A stretch of 64,000 nucleotides of DNA from Rhynchopus euleeides (Eukaryota; Euglenozoa; Diplonemea; Diplonemida; Diplonemidae), in contig OY723280.1 in the NCBI GenBank assembly GCA_963210315.1, positions 1,488,001 through 1,552,000 of the forward strand, written 5' to 3'. Every line of letters starts with the position of its first letter. Position 1 is the stretch's first letter. A model generated the notes under the pieces. It was given only the letters and a program-made list of their open reading frames with translations. It made no database searches and was not told the DNA's origin. The position numbers and the translations under genes are program-made. This document shows, piece after piece, positions 10,701 to 22,173 of this stretch.

Positions 10701-13700
10701 ATTCTTCGGGGATGGAGCGGGCGGTATCGCCGGGGTGTTTCCGGCGGGGGATGGGGGTGGCGGCGGTGGTGGGGGTGGGGAATCGGCCCTCTCTGCGAAT
10801 CTGAGGTCCCTCTCGCACCGATCTGCAAAGACATTTCTCATGGCGCTGTTTACAAACGAGTTTCTGAGGGCGGTGGGGGAGGGGGACGACCCCTCCACCT
10901 CCACCCCCTCCTCCACCTCCTCAGACACCACGGAGATTGCGGAAAACCTCCGGGGTTGCATCACCCTCATGCTCGGGGGTGGGGCCTCCGGGGAAAATGG
11001 AGGCGGGGGAGGTGGTGGGGAAATCGACCTCACCGATGTCTGCGCCGATTTCCTCAAAGCCCTCGCACCGCTCGACCCCCACGGGACCCTCTCCGCAGCT
11101 CTGGGCTGCATCACCACCCTCGGGGAGGACTCCGCCCGGGCAATCTCACCAGAGGACTGCTGCCGGGAGGGCAACGGCATGACCTCCAGGGAGTGGCTCG
11201 CCACCGTGATGCACCACCTCCGCTCCTCGCCGCAGAACCCACCCCAGAGGGCCAGGCAGTTCTGGGTCTCCATATGCCGTATGGTCGCACAGACGCATTC
11301 CCTCTCCGGATCTCCTGCGAGGGACACGGCTCTCTGGGGGGACATCACCTCTCTGTTCATCCGGGTCTGCCAGATGCTGGTCGCCTCGGGGGACAGGGGG
11401 AGGGCGAGCTGCCCGCTGCTCGCCGTGGTGCAGGATCTGGTTCTGCTCAGCCTGTCCGCAGAAGCTGCGATGATCGACAAGATGCCCGACCTTCTGTTTT
11501 TCTGCGCGGAGGACTTCCGGAACCCAGGCGGGGGCGGGGGGAGTGCTGGAGGTGTGGGCCTGCCTGGCTCCCTGAGGGAGAACGTCCGGAGCTCACTCCC
11601 GTGGTATCACGCGACGTTCCACCACACCCCCGGGCTGCTCTGGGAGCACTTCTCCGCGCTGAGGAACCGCGGTGCTTCGGGAGCTGCCGAGGCCACCTCC
11701 GGTGGAGGTAGTGGGCCTGGAGGTGCCGATTCCCCTCCAACCCCAGGCCCCCTGGACATCTGCTTGGAATACCTCGACTGCCTGACCCAGCTCAGCTGGG
11801 ATTTCCTCGCAGAAGCGCCGCGGGAGACCCTCGTTGAGCTTGCGGGGGTGTTGGTAAGGATGCTGTCACACGTCTGCATCCTCGACATCACCCGGATCCG
11901 CAAGCTTCTGGACAGGTTGCCCCAAATCCCGGAGATGGGTGGCGAAGGGGGTGGTGCTGCGTTAGCAGCAGGGCGGAGATCCGTCTCCCTGTGGCACCCC
12001 ATATGGACCTACGCGGACCCAGCCTCACTCTCGTCGGTCTCCCTGTCGCAGGTGCTGAAGGAGAACCATGCATCGGAGGGTGCGACAGCGTCGCTCCTGC
12101 AGGCGGTTGCACTTTACACCAAAATCCTCCTCGTCTTTGCGGAGGACGGCCCCTACAGAGCCCTCAAGGATCACACAGTGGCAGAGAGCCAGGCCGCTGC
12201 CTTTGCCGCAGATGTGAGGCAGATAATGTTCTGCGTGATGCAGTCCCCTGACAGCTGCCAGGCCTGGGTCCTCCCCTTCGACACCCACGTGAGGCTCTTC
12301 AACTCGACACTCCGCCGTCTGACAGAGGCCTACGGGACAGGGGACCGGGCCCGGTATTTCGTGAGCACAATAGTGAGCTGCCTCTCCAGCGCGCTGTCCC
12401 CAACCGACATGGTGAAGTCTGTCGTGAAGTGCCGCGGGAGGATACCTTATGCAAAGCAGAGCGCGTCGCTGTCTGCTGCCATGCAGCAGGTGCAGATGGC
12501 TGCCGAGGCGGATCATGCCGTTGTGCTGCGCGAGATGTCCCGTTCCCTCATAGACCTTGCGTCGACAACGGTGTCCCCCCAGATGTGCCACTCGGTGCTG
12601 TCCTCTGCGACGATGCTGCTCCCCGTGTCGGACCTGCTGGTGGACGTGATGCAGGCGTCGTTCCACAGCCTGCGGTCCTTCCACAAGGCGAGCCCCCTGC
12701 AGGCGGGGGGAGGGCCGGGGTGCGATCCGCTCAGCCCGGGCAGTGCCAGCACCAGGTGCAATGAGCTGTTGGCACAGATCTCGTCGTCGCTGCTGCTGCC
12801 CCCGTCGGATTCTGACTGTGCGTTGCTTATCCATCTGTGCAGGCAGGCGAACCACCTCACGCTGCTCTCGGTATGGCAGGGAACGAATGTCGATGTGTGC
12901 AGGGTTGTGGGCACTGTGTGGAGGTGGCAGCCAATCCAAAACACACAAGTCGAAGTCTGCTTTATAAAACCACCACACCCCTCGTCAAAAAAAATAACAG
13001 GTGCTTCTGCAGAACAGCCTGAAGGACTCTGCGCAGCGCAGCTCGTTTGAGGGGCTGCTCTTCGTTGCAAAGGAGGTGCTCAGCATCCGCTTCTCGCCGG
13101 AGACGCAGGGGTCGGAGGTGGTGGGGCTGTACCTGCTGCTGTGCAGTGTGATGGAGCGGCGCGAGTGGCGCGCGGGCTGCCGCAGGGGCCTCGCGGGTGC
13201 TGCCGACAGGCAGGTGACCAGCGCTGCGCGAAGCAGCAGCAGCAGCGCCAATGCCACCAGCGCTGCCTCAGCCCGCACAGGCCTTGGGGAACGGCAGGGG
13301 TCGGGGCAACGCGCCCACAGCGCCCACAGCAGATCCAGCCCTCAAACCGTCCCCACGAGCAGCAGCATAGGCTCTGGCAACGAGTCGCCGCGCGCCCGCA
13401 ACGCCTCCACGCCACAGATGGAGACCGCCGCCCTCCTCATTGCCAAGTTCCGGAAGGTCCTCGAGGTGCTCACGCTGAAGGTGTGCTTCCACCCCCACCC
13501 CCACTCCCCATCATTTTTGGGCTTTTCGGGACAGTTTGAGGCAGGGGGTGTGTTTGCTTGCGGTTGTTTAGTTGTGACTTCCCAACACCCCTTCTCTCTC
13601 TTCCTCCAACAGCACTGCGGGGCGAAGTGGATGGGGCTGAAGAACCGGCTGTTCCACAGCGACTCCTCCTCCAGCGACGTGGAGAAGTGGGCCAACTGCG

Positions 13701-13954
13701 AGGCGAACTTCTCGCTGGCCTGCGCTGCGATGGGGGCCTTCGTTGCAGCCCAGCAGGCAGGGGCGCCCCTCTCGCGCAAAGAGGCAGCATCGCGGGTCGA
13801 GATCTGCAGGGCCTGCCCAGGCTACGGGTCGGGTGATTCTGTGGAGACCTGCAAGGCGCTTGTGGAGGCTTCGCAGACGTCTGCAGCTGCGCTTGTCACC
13901 GCTGTGCAGAACCTGATATTCCCACATGAGAACCTGCTTGTGTACGTCACCTAA
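4729..13954 (+). CDS. Very large hypothetical protein, three exons, ~2987 aa
   Basis: Exons: 4729-12870, 13001-13480, 13613-13954 (TAA). Both introns (130 and 132 nt) are phase 0, with GTATGG/AACAG and GTGTGC/AACAG boundaries. The second intron keeps the frame open, so read-through is possible in principle. ATG at 4729 (MPGDGYSPLSG) is the first after a long CT tract; upstream in-frame codons read through low-complexity sequence. The protein starts with a Pro-rich region, then long Leu/Ala-rich helical stretches interrupted by Gly, acidic and Ser loops and by His runs near residues 680 and 1890. This pattern fits a giant alpha-solenoid scaffold. Large nucleoporins (Nup188/Nup205) or HEAT-type scaffolds come to mind, but I do not recognise a diagnostic motif. 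No signal peptide or membrane segment is evident. Confidence 0.75.
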
Positions 13955-16017
13955 GAACATGCTGGTGGCAACAGCGTGAGGGCCTGCTTCATGATTTGCT
14001 GCCTATATTTGATACACCCGCTGTTGAGTTCGTTCGGTGTGGCCCGACGCTCAACAAAACGACTCGCGTGTGGGCGAGTGGTGGTCACATCAAGAGCAAG
14101 AGCAAGGTGCTCAGCGCATTCGGCAGTGCTGCAAAAAGAAAATCTATTGGCGTGTAGTGCAGGGCTGTTCCTAACTGGGGGGCTTGTTCCCCACTTTCAG
14201 GATTCTGAACTTTTTTTCTAAGAATTTTTGTAAGGGGAAAAAAAGTTTTTTTCTAAGAATTTTGTTAGGGGAATTTTTTTCTAAGGTTGTTTCGCAGAGG
14301 AAAAAACTTTTTCTAAGTTTTCCCCAGTCGACAGGGCGCGCACAAGGATGGAAGGGAAGTCTGTCCCACGTACCGTTCGCCTTGCTGGCCAACTGGAGAG
14401 CCAGACGTTCACTACCGTGGCCTCCGGCGGCTGGGGGGCTCCGCCCCCCAGACCCCCCTGTGGCGTACGTCTCGTACTCAAGTCCTTCGAATCCCATCAA
14501 GTCGGGGTCCAACCACTCCAGTCGCCTCTGAGGACGCAGCCAACTCGCACAGAATCTGTACGCCCACACGAACAGATGTTCGCTACCGTGGCCTCCGGCG
14601 GCTGGGGGGCTCACGCCCCCCAGACCCCCCATGTAGCGTGTGCCCGTCCATCTATCTCACTTCCCCGGGTCAGCGCCGCATCCATGAAGCGCTTCTTCGA
14701 AGCCTGACTGACATCGGACAGGAGGTCGGGCTTCCCCACCTGGGAGGTACACTTGCCGCGTTCGCGACATGCGTGACACGCGACACGCTACCTGAAACGT
14801 GAGTGTGCCTTGCTAACACGGGCATTTCAACGGTCTGCCGACGACCGTTCCCCAAACCCGTAAACCAGCAGTTTTGGAAAATCGGAGAGATCACCCTGCG
14901 CTGAATATGGTGCGCACCACTGCAAAATCCCCGGGAGCTTTTGGGCTTTCAGACCTGAAGGGGCCAGCAGGTGGGTGGCGTCGGGGGCAGCTTTGTAACT
15001 GTCCTCCAGCTGCTGGCATGTCCAGCCCTGCGAGAGTGCCAAGGTGTATTGAGTCCCTGCGGAGCACAACCCCCGATGAGAACGAGTGCCAGATGATCCT
15101 CATTCATTTTCAGCTGTAACGCGCATGAGGGGCACTCTCTGCCGCAAGCATCTCTGGGCATCACTCGAGAGCTGTCAATGATGACGCGGAGAGAAATCAG
15201 AGAAAAAGTCCCGCCTGACGGGCACGCGCCTGGAAACTGTGGGGGGGCGAGCAAAAATTCCCTTGTAAAAATTCTTAGAAAAAACCTGGTTCCCCGACCC
15301 AAAAAACCTGGAAAAAGGGCTCGTTCCCCGCCCAGGCCTGGTGTAGTGTGGTGTGGTGTTTCTTATTGTGTCTTCTTGCGATCGACGCGATGCCCCTTTT
15401 CCGCACAACTGCAATTTCCTTTCACTGAGTGGCGCCGTGCCGCAGGCTCTTTGTGTCTCCATTTGACTGCCCTGCCCCCCCACCCCCCCCCCCCCCCCTT
15501 TGGCTTGACACAATCTACCCTCATTTCCCTTGCCCCGATTTGCCAGGAACTGTATTCTACATATTACCCCCCCCCCCCCACCGCCACCACTCTGCTGAAC
15601 ATGATGTTTTTCAGTATTTCTGTCTCAAATGAAACCTCCCGTTCGAACCCCCCCCCCCTTCAAAAAAATGGGGCTTTTCTCTGCCGGTTTTGCCCGTGGG
15701 GGGTGCGAGGATGCTTCGTGTGGAACAGGCCGGTGGCTTTCTTTGGAGCTGTTGCAAGCACAGCAGCGCAGCCATTGATGCGGGAGCAACATAGGTAGTC
15801 ACGCCTCTGCATGGCCTGTGAGTGTGCTTCTGCTTCAGAATCGAAGCAGCCAGCAACACGTTGTCAAGCACACGTATGTGTGACAGTGGTGAACACATCA
15901 AGAGAAGGTGCTCGGTGTGTTCGACACGCTGCATAAATCTTAACGTGTGTGTTTGTGTGCCCCTTTTCTGATGACTGGGATCGTCTATAATTCACTGCCC
16001 CCCCCCCCCCCCCCAGG
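13955..16017. other. Intergenic repeat-rich region after the large gene; possible fold-back element 14175-15330
   Basis: No gene was found. T-rich sequence with repeated TTTTTTCTAAGAATTTT at 14205-14310 has an inverted counterpart at 15245-15300, and both sides carry GTTCCCC/GGGGAAC motifs. This suggests a degraded inverted-repeat element of about 1.15 kb that encloses the 14401-14645 repeat pair. Poly-C runs of 10-22 occur at about 15476, 15569, 15648 and 15998. Confidence 0.4.
14401..14645 (+). repeat. CCTCCGGCGGCTGGGG repeat pair, copy 1
   Basis: Two units about 171 bp apart each contain GTTC-x-CTACCGTGGCCTCCGG followed by a G6...C6 hairpin (GGCTGGGGGGCT...CCCCCCAGACCCCC). The spacer (GAGGACGCAGCCAA, then GAATCTG) is also conserved in the other two pairs at 24306-24545 and 44579-44815. 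It is a dispersed tandem duplex repeat of unknown function. Confidence 0.8.
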
Positions 16018-16228
16018 CATAGTGCCCCAAACATATGTTTTGGGCCAGAATATTCCAGAATATTTTTTTATGTTTGCAACTTTCAAAAAATATTTTCAAA
16101 AATATTTTTGCCAAAAAATATTTTAAAATATTTTTTCTATTTTCAGCAAAAAATGGATTTTTTGCTGAAAAAAATTCCGGCTAATTTTATGGCCGGAAGT
16201 GGGCCCACCCACGACGGGAGGAAAAAAG

Positions 16229-17380
16229 AGTGAACGGGCAGCATGCCGTTCCTCTTTTTCCCCCCGTGAGGGTGGGCCCCCCCCTGCCAGGCAAGGTGAA
16301 AAAATGAAGAAACGGGCAGCATGCCGTTCTACATTTTTCCTTGCAAGGCAGGGAGGGCGCCCCCCATGCCAGACAGCAGCCACCCCTGCAGGGGCAACAA
16401 CTGACGGGCATGGGGAACGAGGTGGGTCTGGACCCGACACCGCCACCACACGCGCAGTGCACCTTTCGGATACACTGTCGTGAGTGGGGTGTGGGCAGTT
16501 CCCCTATCCTGCGAGCTCCTTTTGGACGAAGAGGTGCAGCGGTTATCTGCAACCTTCGTCCTGGACTTGCCTCGGGGGGAACGCCACGGTTTACCGCGGG
16601 TCCCGACGAGGGCACTCAGGCAGGATCTTCACGCCACCCCGCACCGAGGTCCCTTCTCACGCGGCGTGTCTCCCAGGTTCATGGCGGCGTTATCAGGTCA
16701 GGCTTTGTAGTCTCTACACCATCAGTAGTAAGGGAAATCCTAAAACCATACATGAAATCCACCTTTTGGGCCGCTGGTGTACGAGGCTTGTTCCTCCAAT
16801 TGAATCATGTTTGCTGTGTCAGGCAATATCAATACAGCCGCTGAAAGAAGTCAAGGTGTTGTGGATCTGCTGCTCACAGGAAGGATTCAGGGTGGATCAC
16901 AAGACTGACCACCCTCTTTCCTTTGTCAAGTACCCTGTAAAACATCAGAACACCAAGTATCTTTCAACACTACATGTTCAAGAGAGGAATCAGTGGAATC
17001 GGAAGGGGTCACCTACCACACGGACACAGTTCCCGCGACTAATAAATGCCGAGAGTTCCGGTGTCCGACCACCTGGTATTACTTGGCTCCATCCACCCAG
17101 TCATTACGAGGGGGCGTCCCTTGAAGCCAGTTCCGCAGAACTCAGACCCCCCTTAAAACCAATGTCCTGTGTAGACAACTACTTAGCCTGCCTGATGACG
17201 ACACCAATTCGCTGGGAGAGAGGCCGCGGTCCAGGACCCCAATGGGGATGACGTGGCATTGTTTGACCGAATCGGTTGTGTAAGTGTGTAGCCCCCTCCG
17301 CCCTCTGTCCCTCCCCCCAGGGTGGTGTGTGGAGGCGAGAAGCGCAAACATGCACAGCAAAAAAGTGCGGAGCCCTGCAA
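16229..17380 (+). repeat. 1.15-kb module shared with 20440-21601 (inverted copy)
   Basis: The two copies are nearly identical by eye over their full length. Each starts with two AACGGGCAGCATGCCGTT hairpin-like motifs about 80 bp apart. A frame without ATG (16484-17251 here, truncated in the other copy by a small indel) is open for up to 255 codons with several Cys residues. It resembles no family I know and may be non-coding. Because the copies lie in opposite directions they form a large inverted repeat, but each belongs to its own element (a and b). Confidence 0.75.
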
Positions 17381-17439
17381 TCAAGACAACAAGCGATGGG
17401 ATGGGGCACATGACCTTGCACGGGGGTGGGGGGCAGAAG

Positions 17440-17612
17440 AAACCAGACAAATGATTTGACCAACTGAATCGTGCTAGCTAAACTCCAGAAAGAAGTGTCT
17501 TTTTTTTCGTTGAACGCAGCCAAATGAAGAGCGTAACCTGTTTTTTGGCGCACAAAGTGCTAGCACGAACATGATGATGTTGGTCTTCTGGTTATGTCTA
17601 GTTTATTAGACT
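17440..17612 (-). mobile_element. Inverted fragment of a YR retrotransposon 3' end
   Basis: The reverse complement matches element 1 from about 3533 to 3717: the ACCAGAAGACCAACATCATG segment, GTGCTAGCAC, the AAAACAGG stretch, then the 82-bp terminal repeat. It lies inside element a. Immediately beyond it, a second copy of CGAACATGATGATGTTG...TTCTGGTTATG (about 17679-17740) follows a hairpin with GAGAATGTCAC at 17630-17640 and GTGACATTCTC at 17669-17679. That suggests a further small insertion with duplication of its target. Confidence 0.7.
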
Positions 17613-18215
17613 TACCTAGGGTACCCCGAGAGAATGTCACCCCCCCCCCCTCGGCCTCCGCTTGGGGGGTGACATTCTCACGAACATGATGATGTTGCTC
17701 TTCTGGTTATGTGTGTCTAATTTATTCGACTTATCGTGTATGCAAGCAGGCTGGGGTTTCGGGCAGAAAAATGGCGAACATTGTCTGGAAACCCCGAAAA
17801 ACCACCCAGAAATGGCCAGAACCCGGTTTTTGGGCCCATTTTCCACCCAGGAACACGTTTTTGGGCCTCTGTGAAAAATCGATATTTTTGGGATTTTTCG
17901 CGATTTTCGCCAACTACTCGCCAAGCCAAAAAATTGATTTTTGGCTGGGAAATGCAACAAATCAACGAATTAGGCCGTTTTTACCCCTTTCGTGCACTTT
18001 TTGGTCCCAGAAGGGTTTACGGGGTGTCCATAACGGCCCTTGGCACAAATCCTTTGGACCCAGACCGCAGCTTCGGGGGTCATTTTTTGGCGCGAATTTT
18101 TCGGATTTTCGTCCGGACCGGTACCGCATTTCAGGGGCAAAAATCTGATTTCCGAGGCCCGGGAATGCTCGCAGTGGCTTCAAATGGCCAAAAACGTTCA
18201 ATTTACCCCTTCCCC

Positions 18216-18245
18216 AAAAAAAAATTCGAAAAGGGTCCCCCTATA
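18216..18245 (-). repeat. Conserved subterminal block, copy in element a
   Basis: The reverse complement reads TATAGGGGGACCCTTTTCGA followed by poly-T. The same block occurs at 20235-20263 (element b) and 25184-25213 (element f), always 200-330 bp inside one end and in the same orientation relative to that end. Confidence 0.85.
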
Positions 18246-18486
18246 AATCGCCGGATTAGGAAGGTTTTTTCCAACATATTTTTATATTTTTGAAAATATT
18301 TTTTTATGTTTGGAATATTTTCAACATATTTTTTTATGTTTGGAATATTTTCAAAATATTTCCAAAATATAAAAATATTTTGGAAATATTTTCGAAAAAA
18401 ATAAAAATATTTTTTTATGCGAAAATGAAACATATTTTTGGCAAAATTATATGTTTATGAAAAATATGTTTGGGGGCCCATGCCTA

Positions 18487-20010
18487 GGGGGGGTCATAAG
18501 CCCGTACAAAACCACATTTTTCAACATACCATCAGAACCGCCCTAATACCTGATCTGACCCGAAAATCCGACCCATACCCCCCCGGAAACCGTCTGGAGC
18601 CCACTTGTGACACCTGATGCGCACTTTTGTGATGATTTTTTGGGGTCCTAAAAAATGTACCTCAGTTTCGTACCTTGCCTTTGTACCTGAACCACTCCCG
18701 ACCGCAGTATTTCGTTCTTTGCAAGGAAAGGGTATCACTACGCTCACCCAGCACGCCGAGCAACACATGCCGTGTGCCTAGGGCCTCGCAGAGGTGTCAG
18801 ATGCTGCTGCAGAGGGGTACCTTGCTCGAAAGACGCTCGCCAAACGGGAGATGTGCGGGGTCCCGGCAGAGAGCGTTGTGGCAGACCTGCGTCAGAAGAA
18901 AACGGCACACGACATCCGTGAGGCGACATTATTTCGGGCGCTCCGTCGGGCTGGGTACATAGGAGAGCGAGTGGGACGTGGTGACGACAGATATATGCAG
19001 TGGTGCATCAACTGCACGCACGTGCGAAAAGCGGCGTTCCTTGCTGGCCAAGAAAGATGTCACCTGCACTCCTACTCCTCCCACTCCTCCTGCTCCTACC
19101 CCTACACCAACTGATGTGGGCAGTGAGTGATGGCAGCTCCAGAGCAGCAGATGATCTAGGAAGCGATGAGCGGGTCAGCCGGGCAGACTACCCCAGTCCG
19201 TACCGGAAGTACGAAGCGTTGCGGGCCCGCCACCACCGCCTCCAGGAGAGGACCCGAGGATTAAGAGTAGGGTTGTACAACGCCAGGGGAGAGTATTCCC
19301 CTGGCGTTGAGACATCCCTGACGATCTTGCGGTCGCACTGTGGGGGTTGAGTCGGCAGGCAGATGCCTATCCAATGACTTTGTTGAGTCCTCACATGGTA
19401 CACTCTCATGCGTGCTGTTGAGACTGCGTGGTGTGCATATCCTGCGGGGGGCGCAAATTACACAGCACAAACATAATCATTTCGACTCTCAGGTCGTCCA
19501 ATATCCCAATCGTGCCTTCACAGGCTGAGATCGACGAAGCAAAGACACATCTGCAACGCTGCCTAATGCCGATGCAGCCTCGCAGGCGTACGAAGTACTC
19601 ACAATGACCCATCTGCGATCGAAGTACTACACCCAGAAGGTGGCTGAACTCATTCAGCTGGCGCAACAACACAACATTCCCACTAATCAGGTACAAGAAA
19701 GACCTTGCCGAGGCACTGGGGAGGCAACATCGTGCCACCTGAGCCGGAACCACCGCAGAAAAGGCAAAGAACGAAATATTGCGGTCGGGAGTGGTTCAGG
19801 TACAAAGGCAAGGTACGAAACTGAGGTACATTTTTTAGGACCCCAAAAAATCATCACAAAAGTGCGCATCAGGTGTCACAAGTGGGCTCCAGACGGTTTC
19901 CGGGGGGGTATGGGTCGGATTTTCGGGTCAGATCAGGTATTAGGGCGGTTCTGATGGTATGTTGAAATTTTTGGTATTTGTACGTTTTTAGGGGGGCTTA
20001 TGACCCCCCC
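18487..20010. mobile_element. DNA transposon 'd' with ~240-bp inverted repeats and TA target duplication
   Basis: The left end at 18487 (GGGGGGGTCATAAGCCC) and right end at 20010 are inverted copies, with homology reaching 18722 and 19764. TA flanks both ends (18485-18486 and 20011-20012). The 1-kb interior has only weak frames. One at about 18794-19114 (GTG-started) contains a stretch (VVADLRQKK...FRALRRAGYIG) that looks helix-turn-helix-like, as in Tc1-type transposases, but this is tentative. A perfect 12-bp hairpin with a 6-nt loop lies at 19279-19308. It is probably non-autonomous. Confidence 0.65.
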
Positions 20011-20234
20011 TACCCCCCCCCCCCCCCCCTAGGCATACTTGTCCCCCCACGGTGGGGGGACCCGAATATGGGGGAAAATATGGGGGGTTTTCTGCGCCAA
20101 ACCCCCCAAAAAAAATGTGGGGAAAATATGGGGGCCCCCAAAAACCCCCCAGATTCCCCCCATAAAAAATATGGGGGGAATATGGGGGGTTTTTGGGGGT
20201 TTTATGGGGGGATTTTGGTCCAAAATCCAGGGTG

Positions 20235-20263
20235 TATAGGGGGACCCTTTTCGAATTTTTTTT
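20235..20263 (+). repeat. Conserved subterminal block, copy in element b
   Basis: TATAGGGGGACCC followed by TTTTCGAATTTTTTTT. Homology to element f continues downstream through TTTGAGGCC and GAGCC motifs for about 70 bp. Confidence 0.85.
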
Positions 20264-20439
20264 CCGGGGGGGGTCTATTTTGGACGTTTGAGGCCGATTT
20301 CGAAGGAATTTTTGAGTTTTGAGCCTATTCTGGGCCCTAAAACGCGTTAAAACCGGTCCCGGAAAATGGCTGGTTTTTTGGCCTTGGCCAAATCATATAG
20401 GGATGTACAAATAGGGATGTACCCCGAGGGTCTACCTGC

Positions 20440-21601
20440 AGGGATCCACTTTTTGCTATGCCTGCATTGCTGCTGTTTGCGCTTCTCGCCTCCACACACC
20501 ACCCTGGGGGGAGGGACAGAGGGCGGAGGGGGCTACACACTTACACAACCGATCCGGTCAAACAATGCCACGTCATCCCCATTGGGGTCCTGGACCGCGG
20601 CCTCTCTCCCAGCGAATTGGTGTCGTCATCAGGCAGGCTAAGTAGTTGTCTACACAGTACATTGGTTTTAAGGGGGGTCTGAGTTCTGCGGAACTGGCTT
20701 CAAGGGACGCCCCCTCGTAATGACTGGGTGGATGGAGCCAAGTAATACCAGGTGGTCGGACACCGGAACTCTCGGCATTTATTAGTCGCGGGAACTGTGT
20801 CCGTGTGGTAGGTGACCCCTTCCGATTCCACTGATTCCTCTCTTTGAACATGTAGTGTTGAAAGATACTTGGTGTTCTGATGCTTTACAGGGTACTTGAC
20901 AAAGGAAAGAGGGTGGTCAGTCTTGTGATCCACCCTGAATCCTTCCTGTGAGCAGCAGATCCACAACACCTCGACTTCTTTCAGCGGCTGTATTGATATT
21001 GCCTGACACAGCAAACATGATTCAATTGGAGGAACAAGCCTCGTACACCAGCGGCCCAAAAGGTGGATTTCATGTATGGTTTTAGGATTTCCCTTACTAC
21101 TGATGGTGTAGAGACTACAAAGCCTGACCTGATGACGCCGCCATGAACCTGGGAGACACGCCGCGTGAGAAGGGACCTCGGTGCGGGGTGGCGTGAAGAT
21201 CCTGCCTGAGTGCCCTCGTCGGGACCCGCGGTAAACCGTGGCGTTCCCCCCGAGGCAAGTCCAGGACGAAGGTTGCAGATAACCGCTGCACCTCTTCGTC
21301 CGAAAGGAGCTCACAGGATAGGGGAACTGCCCACACCCCACTCACGACAGTGTATCCGAAAGGTGCACTGCGCGTGTGGTGGCGGTGTCGGGTCCAGACC
21401 CACCTCGTTCCCCCATGCCCGTCAGTTGTTGCCCCTGCAGGGGTGGCTGCTGTCTGGCCTGGGGGGCGCCCTCCCTGCCTTGCAAGGGAAAATGTAGAAC
21501 GGCATGCTGCCCGTTTCTTCATTTTTCCCCTTGCGTGGCAGGGTGGGACACCTCTCACGAGGGAAAATAGAGGAACGGCATGCTGCCCGTTCACTCATTT
21601 T
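20440..21601 (-). repeat. 1.15-kb module, inverted copy of 16229-17380
   Basis: This is the reverse-complement partner of the module in element a. The inner boundary is near AGCGCAAACA and the outer boundary near GAGTGAACGGGCAGC. The open frame on the minus strand (about 20700-21341) is the counterpart of 16484-17251 and is shortened by a one-base difference. Confidence 0.75.
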
Positions 21602-22173
21602 CCTCGAGGGAGGAGAAATATGGGGAATGGACAAAAATCCCCCATATTCGCTCCACCCAAAAATAGCTGGAAATCCCCCAGATTCCCCCCGATTCCCCCC
21701 ATTTTCCCCCACATTTTCTCAATATTTCCCCCAAAAAACACCGTGATTCCCCCCACCGCGATTTGGGGGGCAAAATATGGGGGGAATCACGGTCCCCCAC
21801 CGTGGGGGGACAAGTATGCCTAGGGGGGGCTAATTCAACCAAAAAAACTAATGCAACCGAGTGAATCTCAAGAGAGAAGGTAGCAACGACAGTTTGTGTT
21901 CTTCGAACGCAGAACACCTCTGGGTTCCCTCTTAGGGACTAGACTCCCCCCCCCCCCCTTTCACCATAACGTGAAAGAGAAAACACACCCAATCCCTGGT
22001 AGGTCGAGGTGGACTTCCTCTAGACACATGACCAGGTATCATCATCATGATAAAAACGGTGCGTTGGGGTCGGAAAAAACCGTTCGGAGTTCACGAATGC
22101 GTGGGACTCGGTGTTCCCCTCTGCTGTGGGAGGTGATCCTGATTGGTCACTCTCCACCACAGGCAAACTGACT

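Larger units (their letters stand above)
16018..18482 (-). mobile_element. DNA transposon 'a' (CATA-ended family), related to element 'b' in inverse orientation
   Basis: Ends read CATAGTGCCCCAAACATAT on the left and, inverted, CATGGGCCCCCAAACATAT on the right. They are flanked by CCCAGG (16012-16017) and CCTAGG (18483-18488), a probable 6-bp target duplication with one change. Both subterminal regions are AT-rich with repeated AATATTTTTTTATGTTTGG-like units. It contains the conserved block at 18216-18245, a fragment of a YR retrotransposon end (17440-17612) and a 1.15-kb module (16229-17380) shared with element b. No convincing transposase was found. Strand is set by the conserved block. Confidence 0.65.
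20034..21818 (+). mobile_element. DNA transposon 'b' (CATAC-ended family)
   Basis: Ends are inverted: CATACTTGTCCCCCCACGG at 20034 and its complement ending 21818. They are flanked by CCTAGG on both sides (20028-20033, 21819-21824). Subterminal DNA repeats GGGGGAATATGGGGGG-type units near both ends. It contains the conserved block at 20235-20263 and the 1.15-kb module at 20440-21601. Its order (end, ~200 bp, block, module, ~215 bp, end) is the same as in element a read from a's right end. No transposase was recognised. Confidence 0.7.

Noticed and set aside
16229..21601. A single 5.4-kb fold-back or Polinton-like element with 1.15-kb terminal inverted repeats
   Set aside because: Each arm lies inside its own element with separate ends and target duplications, and another element (d) sits between them.
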